Shown here: piece by piece, positions 8,656-13,836 of the stretch
Layout: each line of letters starts with the position of its first letter
Position numbering within the stretch: the stretch's first letter is position 1
From: a virus
Length of the DNA stretch: 29,280 bases
Virus record (IMG/VR): IMGVR_UViG_3300030451_002801
Location: 1 to 29,280 of that record
Reading direction: 5' to 3' (one strand)
Position numbers and translations under genes: made by a program
The notes under the pieces: generated by a model
Databases searched by the model: none
What the model saw: the letters and a program-made list of their open reading frames with translations, nothing else
What the model was told of the DNA's origin: nothing

Positions 8656-9669
8656 TTATTTGTTATGCTGCTGCTGTAAAGCCTCAAGCCCTCCTAAATA
8701 AGAACTGCCATCAAGATAAGCGTAACGCATTGTTTGTTCAATGTTCTTATGACCTAGCCAATCTTGAGCTAGTTTAATGTTACCTGTTCTTTGTACCAAC
8801 CGAGAACCGCAAGTGTGCCTACATAAGTAAAAAATAAAATCTTTATCTCCCTTACGCCCTAAATACGCTCTAACTTTATTCCAAACAACCCTAACCCTTT
8901 CCTTAGTCCAATAACCCCAGACTCTACCCTTGTCTTTATTCTTTAAAAAAGCTTCATAGGCTCTTTTGGTTAGCGGTACTGTTCTTTGGTTGCTGTTCTT
9001 AGTTTCCAGAAGATTAACAACGTAACCGAGAATAGGATCTGACTGCACTTGTCCGCAATAGATAGCTCTCGCCTCGCTTGGACGCATACCAGTGTCTATT
9101 TGCCATTTAAAAAAATCAGAAAAATAATCCTCACCAAGATGTTCTAGGCAATCCAATATATCACTTTCATCTTGCTCACTAAAAAATGCGTTTCTTTTAT
9201 TGTCCCCTAGCTTCACTTCTGGAATTGCAGGTTTTTCCTCAATCCACTTTCTACTAAGAGCAAAAGAATAAGCCCTTGAAAACGTAGCAAGCTTTAATTT
9301 GATAGTTGCAGGTGCGTTCCCCTTTTCCCTGCAATGTAAAACAAACTTGTCCAGGTAATTGATATCTATCTCACTCGCTAAAGTATTCTCACCAAAAAAT
9401 CTTTTGAATAAGTTACAGTGGTGCGTTGCTGTTGGTTCGTTAGGGGTGTCCTTCCAAACATTCAAGATAACTTTATCGAACAACTCTGAAACTGTTAACT
9501 GTTCTTTACAAATAACCGCTGCATCAACCCTTTCACCTCTATGTAATCTCGCTCTTATGCCAACCTCATACTCTTCTGCCTCAATTTTAGATTCAAACTG
9601 TTTTCGGTAGCGTTCCCCTTTCACCATAAAGTCCGCTAAATATTTTCTGCCTTTTGTTCGTATAGCCAT
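8656..9669 (-). CDS. int: Tyrosine recombinase (phage integrase)
   Basis: A 337-residue tyrosine recombinase with an N-terminal arm-binding/SAM-like region and a C-terminal catalytic domain. Visible catalytic residues are R196 (TGMRPSEAR), K224 (LETKNSNQRT), R284 in CRHT, H307 (WLGHKN) and nucleophile Y316 (MRYAYL). The first residue of box II, usually histidine in HxxR, is tyrosine here (Y281 in YLCRHT). I believe such variants occur in other integrases, but it is worth noting. The gene lies directly upstream of RNA polymerase, as in integrase-bearing marine podoviruses. It suggests temperate capacity, although no attachment site could be identified. The leader contains AAAAACTACC rather than a Shine-Dalgarno site. 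Confidence 0.93.
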   Translation of the reverse strand: MAIRTKGRKYLADFMVKGERYRKQFESKIEAEEYEVGIRARLHRGERVDAAVICKEQLTVSELFDKVILNVWKDTPNEPTATHHCNLFKRFFGENTLASEIDINYLDKFVLHCREKGNAPATIKLKLATFSRAYSFALSRKWIEEKPAIPEVKLGDNKRNAFFSEQDESDILDCLEHLGEDYFSDFFKWQIDTGMRPSEARAIYCGQVQSDPILGYVVNLLETKNSNQRTVPLTKRAYEAFLKNKDKGRVWGYWTKERVRVVWNKVRAYLGRKGDKDFIFYLCRHTCGSRLVQRTGNIKLAQDWLGHKNIEQTMRYAYLDGSSYLGGLEALQQQHNK

Positions 9670-9703
9670 GTCGGTAGTTTTTAATTTTATTTAATTAATG
9701 TTA

Positions 9704-9734
9704 ATAATAAATCTTACAATACAACCCCTGTCAA
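9704..9734 (-). promoter_or_regulatory. Candidate sigma-70-like promoter before integrase
   Basis: On the minus strand a perfect TTGACA (9734-9729) is followed by TATTAT (9709-9704). The 19-base spacing is longer than ideal. The site lies just after the terminator at 9730-9809 and before the integrase start, so it could restart transcription of integrase and RNA polymerase. The TTGACA abuts the terminator U-tract. This is a pattern match only. Confidence 0.35.
9711..9726 (-). repeat. 16-nt intergenic motif, copy 1 (GGTTGTATTGTAAGAT)
   Basis: The minus strand reads GGTTGTATTGTAAGAT. A copy with 15 of 16 identical bases lies at 13730-13745 in the same orientation (GGTTGTATTATAAGAT). Both are in intergenic DNA, upstream of the integrase-RNA polymerase pair and upstream of the early genes. 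Shared long motifs upstream of transcription units are what phage RNA polymerase promoters look like in T7 relatives, and TATTATAAGA loosely resembles the CACTATAGGGA core of the T7 promoter. Confidence 0.5.
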
Positions 9735-9809
9735 AAAAAATAAAAAAGAGGACATTAGGAAGCAGGAAAAACTACCAAGTAAAACCTGCAAGAAAGCCCT
9801 AATGCCCTC
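9730..9809 (-). terminator. Strong Rho-independent terminator after the early genes
   Basis: On the minus strand GAGGGCATTAGG (9809-9798) pairs with CCTAATGTCCTC (9759-9748), with one wobble. An inner stem GCAGG/CCTGC (9789-9785 with 9766-9762) closes a loop of about 18 bases. A T-rich run (TTTTTTATTTTTTTT) follows immediately. It lies between the DnaA-like gene and integrase, so it should separate the early operon from integrase/RNA polymerase. The long, two-part stem could also be the end of a small RNA. Confidence 0.8.
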
Positions 9810-9867
9810 AATATTTTTGGATAACTCCCATTACCCCCCTGTATAAGTCTGGTTAATGTTATAGGTA

Positions 9868-9963
9868 GTTTTATCTATCGTCAAGATCATTTATGGCAAA
9901 AAAGCGTAGTATTAAAACACACACAATCGTCCACAATAAAATCCAGGATAATACAATAAGCAT
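9868..9963 (-). CDS. Possible 31-residue single-span membrane peptide
   Basis: The ATG at 9963 is 4 bases after the stop of the DnaA-like gene and opens a 31-codon frame ending in TAA. Residues 2-23 are strongly hydrophobic (LIVLSWILLWTIVCVLILRF) and are followed by a short charged tail (INDLDDR), as expected of a small membrane peptide. There is no clear ribosome site, though translation could be coupled to the preceding gene. No family is recognised. A chance reading frame in AT-rich DNA is the alternative. Confidence 0.35.
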
Positions 9964-9967
9964 ACTT

Positions 9968-10306
9968 TTATAATTCAAGGTCTTTTAAAACCTTATCTAA
10001 AAAAGGTCTGATCAAGTGCTGTTGATCTTCACTATTTAGAACGCTTTCAACTTTTTTAAGTGAAGAGTAAACGCTTGCAGTGGATTGATTGAATACTTCA
10101 GCTACACTTCGCATCGTCCAATCAAAATGAATGGATAGGATATACATAGCTATCCGCCTCCATCCCACTGTATGATGATCCCCATCATTTTTTATTCGCT
10201 CGGCACTATAGCCAGAATGAACCGCTAAAGTTGCCAATATTTTTTCCACAAGGTCATCCCTATTTTCAAGGGAGATTACAGGTCGTTTTCTTTTTTTAGT
10301 TTTCAT
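9968..10306 (-). CDS. DnaA domain IV-like DNA-binding protein
   Basis: A 112-residue protein with a basic N-terminus (KTKKRKRP) and a central helix-turn-helix resembling the C-terminal DNA-binding domain of bacterial DnaA: RRIAMYILSIHFDWTMRSVA (50-69), then EVFNQSTASVYSSLKKVE (70-87). This matches the DnaA pattern RxIAMYL...IGxxFGxRDHSTVxxAxxKIE, with the DHST signature degraded to QST. The AAA+ ATPase domain is absent, so it can bind DNA but not act as an initiator motor. It may regulate phage or host transcription or replication by competing for DnaA boxes; that is inference. A near-DnaA box (TTATCCAAA, 9824-9816) lies about 145 bases past its stop. It is the last sizeable gene before the early terminator. 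Confidence 0.7.
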   Translation of the reverse strand: MKTKKRKRPVISLENRDDLVEKILATLAVHSGYSAERIKNDGDHHTVGWRRIAMYILSIHFDWTMRSVAEVFNQSTASVYSSLKKVESVLNSEDQQHLIRPFLDKVLKDLEL

Positions 10307-10317
10307 AAATAGTTTAA

Positions 10318-10524
10318 TTAATTAATAGGTTCGAGAAACAAAGTACCAAACGTGCAATCGTCTATAGCTAGTCCCCCTTGTTGATTATAAATGTTTACAA
10401 TTTTATAGCCGAGATTCTCCGCAATAATATGCAAGTCCCCCCTTTGCTCTGGATCTTCAACACTCCAATCAGCATCTACTAAGTTACCGCCAACGTCTTT
10501 AAGGTTTTCAATAACTAAGGACAT
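10318..10524 (-). CDS. Hypothetical early protein
   Basis: A 68-residue protein of unknown function. It overlaps the preceding gene by 17 bases, and its ATG sits after a GGGGGGTGG purine run (part of the upstream coding sequence) that can serve as ribosome site. The sequence is mildly acidic, with a mixed α/β look (DLHIIAENLGYKIVNIYNQQGGLAIDD) and no cysteine pair or membrane segment. It forms a coupled trio with the genes at 10508-10729 and 10726-10917. Confidence 0.65.
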   Translation of the reverse strand: MSLVIENLKDVGGNLVDADWSVEDPEQRGDLHIIAENLGYKIVNIYNQQGGLAIDDCTFGTLFLEPIN

Positions 10525-10729
10525 CTTTCCACCCCCCTTTCATTTCAAAAGTTAAACCATCTTTTTCATTCCATGTATACGACTTTATCTTGCCCCTATC
10601 GCATAAGTCTTTAATAAGACTAGCCATCACTGCATCAAAAATATCGTAATCAATAGAATGCTCAATGTCTCTTAACCAGTCAGAAAAATAATCTGATAAC
10701 TCTTGTAATTCGATAACCTCTTTTGTCAT
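10508..10729 (-). CDS. Hypothetical early protein
   Basis: A 73-residue protein of unknown function, predicted mostly helical and acidic in its first half (VIELQELSDYFSDWLRDIEH). The start overlaps the previous stop by 4 bases and follows GAGGGGAGGAAG, a strong ribosome site inside the upstream gene. It is part of the coupled early trio. Confidence 0.7.
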   Translation of the reverse strand: MTKEVIELQELSDYFSDWLRDIEHSIDYDIFDAVMASLIKDLCDRGKIKSYTWNEKDGLTFEMKGGWKDVLSY

Positions 10730-10917
10730 ACTTTTACTTCCTCCCCTCTCATTACTTGCTCCGCTACATGAGCATTTGGAACTAGAATAAATCGCTTTTC
10801 TTCGCTAAATATTTCCTCATTCACAAAACAACAAAGCTCTAAATTATTTACAGCTAAGACCTTTTCTTCTTTAAGGTCTAAAATATGAACTAAATTATCG
10901 TCTTTTAGATTTCTCAT
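10726..10917 (-). CDS. Hypothetical early protein
   Basis: A 63-residue protein of unknown function. The ATG lies 2 bases beyond the stop of the SymE/AbrB-like gene and about 7 bases after GGAGG, so initiation looks coupled. The composition is ordinary, with short β-like stretches (LVHILDL, RFILVPNAHVAEQVM). No motif is recognised. Confidence 0.68.
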   Translation of the reverse strand: MRNLKDDNLVHILDLKEEKVLAVNNLELCCFVNEEIFSEEKRFILVPNAHVAEQVMRGEEVKV

Positions 10918-10919
10918 TA

Positions 10920-11246
10920 TTAAGCCTCCTCCTTTCTTTTAATCTCAATAAAATCGCTTGAAATGCTCACATTGACTTTATCACCCTGTGAGAACATCTC
11001 AGCAAGTGGAAGGGCTTTTGTATTTTTAAGATCAATAACTGGCAACTCATTACCATGATTAATAACTTTTGAAACCTTGCGTTTTGCGTTTGGGTCTTTT
11101 GTTATTTTTATAACACCATTAACGGCTTTTATTTTTATCGGGGTTCCGCTTTGAAACCCTGCCTCATTTAGTTTTCTATTCCACAAGCAAATCCTAGAAT
11201 TGCTCCCTACTTTTTGAGTCTGGCTTAATATTAGTTTTTTGTTCAC
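10920..11246 (-). CDS. SymE/AbrB-like protein resembling the N-terminal domain of phage C5-methyltransferases
   Basis: A 108-residue protein read from a GTG start. Residues 18-36 (RICLWNRKLNEAGFQSGTP) and 57-72 (KVSKVINHGNELPVID), with a C-terminal β-rich end (GDKVNVSISSDFIEI), match a module I remember from the N-termini of many phage and bacterial cytosine methyltransferases (pattern RIWLEGxxLxxAGFxPG ... RKVSGKxxGxxxPVIDI). It also has the swapped-hairpin look of SymE/AbrB-type DNA-binding proteins. Here it stands alone, while a methyltransferase without such a domain is encoded at 2799-3668. It may bind DNA or assist that enzyme, but that is inference. It leads a coupled run of early genes (GGAGG at its 3' end serves the next one). 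Confidence 0.72.
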   Translation of the reverse strand: MNKKLILSQTQKVGSNSRICLWNRKLNEAGFQSGTPIKIKAVNGVIKITKDPNAKRKVSKVINHGNELPVIDLKNTKALPLAEMFSQGDKVNVSISSDFIEIKRKEEA

Positions 11247-11273
11247 TTTGTTTTCTTTGGTTAATAGTTTTTG

Positions 11274-11486
11274 TTAGTTTAAAAAAAGTTTATTAGCTTT
11301 ATCTATGACAATAGAAGAAGCGTGATTGTCATTTGATATCATATCCAGAAAATCAAACCATTCATCTAGTATAATATCACCATACTCAGCTTCTTTTTTC
11401 CGTTTCATATAATCAGACTTGAATTTCTCTAAACCCACCCAAAAGGCTTTAATAATTTCTTGTTCTGTTTTAAAGTGGTAGTTCAT
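11274..11486 (-). CDS. Hypothetical early protein
   Basis: A 70-residue protein of unknown function, predicted helical, with an aromatic-rich first half (FWVGLEKFKSDYMKRKK) and an acidic middle (DIILDEWFDFLDM). There is no Shine-Dalgarno site. The leader carries AAAACTAACC immediately followed by an A-rich run, the same motif found before several other free-standing early genes. Confidence 0.65.
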   Translation of the reverse strand: MNYHFKTEQEIIKAFWVGLEKFKSDYMKRKKEAEYGDIILDEWFDFLDMISNDNHASSIVIDKANKLFLN

Positions 11487-11508
11487 TTTTAGGTTAGTTT
11501 TAATTTAA

Positions 11509-11721
11509 TTAATATTTTGCTGTTTTGTCTTCTTTTGAAATTAGAGAACATAATTCTCTGACTAAATCCATTACAGCTTCATAGTCTTCCGCTGTTGCGT
11601 CGAATTTAGCTTCTATCATATCTTCTCGGACTTCTTGAAAGTACTGAAAGAAATATCTCAGCTTATCAATTCTACGTTCAAAAGTTTGAGCGTCTTTATA
11701 ATTAAAGAATGTGTTTTTCAT
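11509..11721 (-). CDS. Hypothetical early protein
   Basis: A 70-residue helical protein of unknown function, with an aromatic, charged N-terminal half (RRIDKLRYFFQYFQEVRED) and an acidic second half. The leader has AACTAACC, a run of nine A residues and AACTACT directly abutting the ATG, with no purine-rich ribosome site. Confidence 0.65.
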   Translation of the reverse strand: MKNTFFNYKDAQTFERRIDKLRYFFQYFQEVREDMIEAKFDATAEDYEAVMDLVRELCSLISKEDKTAKY

Positions 11722-11745
11722 AGTAGTTTTTTTTTGGTTAGTTTT

Positions 11746-11982
11746 TTATCTAAGATCAATTTTTACTAATCGATCAAAAATCATATTATCAAGAAATTTA
11801 AAAGCGTACACGCTTAAACAATAGTTATTATATAAATTTGTCAAAGATCGCTCCAAACGTTTAAGCTTCCTTTTTGCTTCTTCTTTTGTGAGCTTCTTTG
11901 CTTCCTTGTCATAACTTTTAATTAATAAGCGGAAAGCGTTTGCAGTCTCTAAAGATGTATTTTTGTTTTTAAGTTTAAGCAT
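11746..11982 (-). CDS. Hypothetical basic early protein
   Basis: A 78-residue lysine-rich protein, probably an α-helical hairpin or coiled coil (KEAKKLTKEEAKRKLKRLER), with a hydrophobic aromatic C-terminal part. It could bind nucleic acid or pair with its acidic neighbour, but no family is recognised. The start overlaps the stop of the acidic gene upstream by 8 bases, and a GGGAGG lies 13 bases before the ATG, so it is translationally coupled. Confidence 0.65.
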   Translation of the reverse strand: MLKLKNKNTSLETANAFRLLIKSYDKEAKKLTKEEAKRKLKRLERSLTNLYNNYCLSVYAFKFLDNMIFDRLVKIDLR

Positions 11983-12376
11983 GATCTTCTATTGCCTCCC
12001 TTAAACCTTTTAAATCTACAACAAAAGATGCCCCATCAAAACGAGTGTAAACAAGATCACCTTTTATTGTATGGTCTTTTGGGTCTTCTAGGTCGTTTAA
12101 TGGGTCTTCAAATTGAGATTCTATCTCTCCAACAAGAATTTTAATGTCCCCCTTGTCTCCAAATATATTTAACTCCCTTCCATGTAAGATATGGTCTTGA
12201 ATTAAATAGTTTCTGTCGGACTCATCAAGTGGCTTTAAAAGTTCTTGTAACTCATCACTGCAACTATTTTCAAGCATATCATCATGCAAAGGCAACTCGT
12301 AGCCTACAGCTTCTTTGAGAGATTCTATCTCCCATTCTATTATATTATCAACTGATATTTTTCTGGTAGTTTTCAT
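11975..12376 (-). CDS. Very acidic early protein of unknown function
   Basis: A 133-residue protein with about 33 Asp/Glu against about 14 Lys/Arg, a net charge near -19 by my count. Acidic residues are spread along the whole chain and cluster around residues 84-102. No motif is recognised. In T7 the first early protein, Ocr, is an acidic DNA mimic that blocks restriction enzymes. The charge and early position make a similar role conceivable here, but sequence similarity is not evident. The leader contains two AACTACT copies separated by an A-run, the second abutting the ATG. The next gene, which is basic, overlaps its end by 8 bases. Confidence 0.7.
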   Translation of the reverse strand: MKTTRKISVDNIIEWEIESLKEAVGYELPLHDDMLENSCSDELQELLKPLDESDRNYLIQDHILHGRELNIFGDKGDIKILVGEIESQFEDPLNDLEDPKDHTIKGDLVYTRFDGASFVVDLKGLREAIEDHA

Positions 12377-12425
12377 AGTAGTTTTTTTTTTAGTAGTTAT
12401 TTATTTAATATTATTTAGGTAATTA

Positions 12426-12725
12426 TTAGCAACACTCGAACAAATCACGGCAAGCCTCATCAATGCCAAGATTGTCTTTGTAAGTCCATGTTTCTTGATC
12501 AGCCCCCCAGTATCCCTCAACTTGGTCATATTGAGTATTTACCCAAATGTTCGGGCCTCCAAAGGTTACAAGAATCCTAGCTCCTAAATATTCTTTTTTT
12601 CCATTCACTATATATTGAATATCCAAAGCATCATTGAGCCAATCATAAGCTGTCGGCTGATCCTCATGATGATACTCGGTTTCTAGTTCTTTTACTTGAT
12701 AAAGTACTTGATCTTTTAAGGTCAT
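12426..12725 (-). CDS. Conserved-looking hypothetical protein with a GGPNIWV motif
   Basis: A 99-residue acidic protein. Residues around 48-60 (ARILVTFGGPNIWVNT), followed by a tryptophan-rich stretch (VEGYWGADQETWTY) and a C-terminal FECC, recall a family of short bacterial and phage hypothetical proteins with the core GGPNIYVDT. Their function is unknown to me. The leader is AACAAACTACC followed by A residues, with no Shine-Dalgarno site. Confidence 0.68.
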   Translation of the reverse strand: MTLKDQVLYQVKELETEYHHEDQPTAYDWLNDALDIQYIVNGKKEYLGARILVTFGGPNIWVNTQYDQVEGYWGADQETWTYKDNLGIDEACRDLFECC

Positions 12726-12755
12726 TTTTTTGGTAGTTTGTTTATTAGTTATTAT

Positions 12756-12836
12756 TTAATCAGTGAATTTTTCAATTAATCCAATGATACAAAGAAAAAT
12801 AGAAGTAATAGCAATTAATGCAAGAAAAAATATCAT
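12756..12836 (-). CDS. Possible 26-residue membrane peptide
   Basis: An ATG at 12836 opens a 26-codon frame to TAA. Residues 2-21 are almost entirely hydrophobic (IFFLALIAITSIFLCIIGLI), followed by EKFTD, as in a single-span membrane peptide. It fills the 131-base gap between two genes on the same strand. The leader is AT-rich, without a ribosome site or the AACTAC motif. A random frame is possible, although the gap length and the clean hydrophobic block favour a gene. Confidence 0.4.
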   Translation of the reverse strand: MIFFLALIAITSIFLCIIGLIEKFTD

Positions 12837-12856
12837 AATAATTTTATTTAATTTTT

Positions 12857-13162
12857 TTAAGCGTTAAACATAAAACTTTCGCCTTTTTTAAGATCTTTAA
12901 TTTCCTCTATCCACATTTTAGTAAAAGCAAATAAACCCCAAGCCATGCCGCCGAAGCCAATTAATCCAAAGCCGAAGCAAATTATATATCCATACCAAGT
13001 AATTCCCTCGAAATCTCCCAAGCCATAAGCTGCCAAAAAAATTAAAAAGCCACTAACGGAAATAAAAAGAATTTCAGCGAGTAGCATCATTGCAATTCGG
13101 GCGGTAATGCCTCCGTAATATTCGATCTTATCAACAATAGTATTAAGTAATTCGGTTTTCAT
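12857..13162 (-). CDS. Two-span membrane protein, first early gene
   Basis: A 101-residue protein with two hydrophobic segments, about residues 24-47 (MMLLAEILFISVSGFLIFLA) and 57-80 (YGYIICFGFGLIGFGGMAWG), and a charged C-terminus (KMWIEEIKDLKKGE). Its function is unknown; an early membrane protein could affect superinfection or host physiology. It is the first gene downstream of the repeat-rich intergenic region and of the candidate promoter at 13213-13240. The leader contains AACTAACC, an A-run and AACTACT just before the ATG. Confidence 0.72.
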   Translation of the reverse strand: MKTELLNTIVDKIEYYGGITARIAMMLLAEILFISVSGFLIFLAAYGLGDFEGITWYGYIICFGFGLIGFGGMAWGLFAFTKMWIEEIKDLKKGESFMFNA

Positions 13163-13212
13163 AATAGTAGTTATTTTTTTTTAATGGTTAGTTTTTAGTT
13201 AATGTAAATTTA

Positions 13213-13240
13213 TTTATAGCATAATTAAAGAGCATTGCAA
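13213..13240 (-). promoter_or_regulatory. Candidate host-type early promoter
   Basis: On the minus strand TTGCAA (13240-13235) and TATAAA (13218-13213) are spaced 16 bases apart. A TG dinucleotide in the extended -10 position (TGC before TATAAA) strengthens the match to a σ70 promoter. It would start transcripts about 40-50 bases before the first early gene, the position expected of T7 A-type early promoters. Confidence 0.5.
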
Positions 13241-13278
13241 AAAAAAGTGTAAAAAATTTTAAAGGTGTTTTTTTGGGG

Positions 13279-13299
13279 TTGCTTTGGGCTTGCTTTGGG
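13279..13299. repeat. Tandem TTGCTTTGGG repeats
   Basis: TTGCTTTGGG occurs at 13279-13288 and 13290-13299. Related copies are GGTTGCTTTG ending at 13505 and GTGGTTGCTT at 13631-13640. All are in the same orientation within the intergenic region, suggesting a binding-site family. Confidence 0.6.
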
Positions 13300-13385
13300 T
13301 GGGTTATAAGTAGCTTTAAGCTTGTATTTACAAAGTGAATACATAAGAGAACAAAAACACGGAATAATAAAAAAATACGGATGCT

Positions 13386-13433
13386 GTTCACTTGAACACC
13401 TGGTGTACGTTTGAACACCTATCGAACATCATA
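13386..13433 (-). promoter_or_regulatory. Promoter-like box with operator-like direct repeats
   Basis: TTGAACACCT is repeated exactly at 13392-13401 and 13411-13420 (19-base spacing). It is flanked by the inverted half GTTCACTTGAAC (13386-13397), the palindrome ACACCTGGTGT (13397-13407) and a partial copy, TCGAACATC. On the minus strand an extended -10 (TGG then TATGAT, 13433-13428) directly precedes the cluster, so a protein bound here would sit over the start site. No convincing -35 is visible. Confidence 0.45.
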
Positions 13434-13491
13434 CCACTAGACTAAATATCTGGCGTTTAATTAAATGTTTTCAGCTACTATTATTTAATAA

Positions 13492-13560
13492 GGGGGGTTG
13501 CTTTGTCTTTACTGGTGACAATTAGCAGCGGATTTTTAAAAAGGGGGGTAGCATGGGGGG
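13492..13560. repeat. Six-base G tracts
   Basis: The plus strand carries GGGGGG at 13492-13497, 13543-13548 and 13555-13560. The last two are separated by TAGCAT and face the C-tract pair at 13820-13836. They could give G-rich structures or pair with the C tracts. Confidence 0.6.
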
Positions 13561-13626
13561 TTTTTGATCGGCTCGTACTAACGTATACCCCTTCAAATTT
13601 TTGCAACTAAACCAAGGAGGGTGTGT

Positions 13627-13650
13627 TGTGGTGGTTGCTTGTGGTGGTTG
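13627..13650. repeat. Direct repeat TGTGGTGGTTG x2
   Basis: TGTGGTGGTTG is at 13627-13637 and 13640-13650, exact copies separated by two bases, immediately before the AACCTAAAG-like array. Confidence 0.65.
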
Positions 13651-13726
13651 AACCTTAACACAACCTAAAGTTCACATTTAACCTGTTGTTAAGTGTACCT
13701 ATAAGTAACTTAAAATTAACTTAAAG
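13651..13726. repeat. AACCTAAAG-like array, partly 11-nt phased (SRL/SRR-like)
   Basis: Imperfect copies are AACCTTAAC (13651), AACCTAAAG (13662), AACCTGTTG (13680), TACCTATAAG (13696), AACTTAAAA (13707) and AACTTAAAG (13718). Successive steps of 11, 11 and 11 bases occur at both ends of the array. T7 has arrays of a seven-base CCTAAAG-type sequence (SRL and SRR) next to its terminal repeats, and the resemblance in sequence and map position is striking. Confidence 0.5.
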
Positions 13727-13729
13727 CTT

Positions 13730-13745
13730 ATCTTATAATACAACC
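13730..13745 (-). repeat. 16-nt intergenic motif, copy 2 (GGTTGTATTATAAGAT)
   Basis: The minus strand reads GGTTGTATTATAAGAT, one base different from the copy at 9711-9726 and in the same orientation. A weaker relative, AGGTTGTGTTAAGG, is present on the same strand at about 13668-13655. It is a candidate promoter of the phage RNA polymerase or a shared regulator site. Confidence 0.5.
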
Positions 13746-13819
13746 TACAACTACTACTTAAAAACAAATTATAACTCTATTTCATAGGTTATCTAATTAA
13801 TACTAAGTAAGGATGTTCT

Positions 13820-13836
13820 CCCCCCTTTATCCCCCC
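13820..13836. repeat. Paired six-base C tracts
   Basis: CCCCCC at 13820-13825 and 13831-13836, separated by TTTAT. Together with the G-tract pair at 13543-13560 they form a long-range inverted repeat enclosing about 260 bases. Confidence 0.6.

Noticed and set aside
10328-10335. GGTTCGAG, resembling a tRNA T-loop near integrase (possible attP or tRNA)
   Set aside because: No acceptor or anticodon stems can be folded around it, and it lies in the 3' end of a coding frame.
13188-13418. 76-codon minus-strand frame in the intergenic region
   Set aside because: It runs through the promoter and repeat cluster, has no ribosome site and has Phe/Leu/Lys-biased composition expected of AT-rich DNA.
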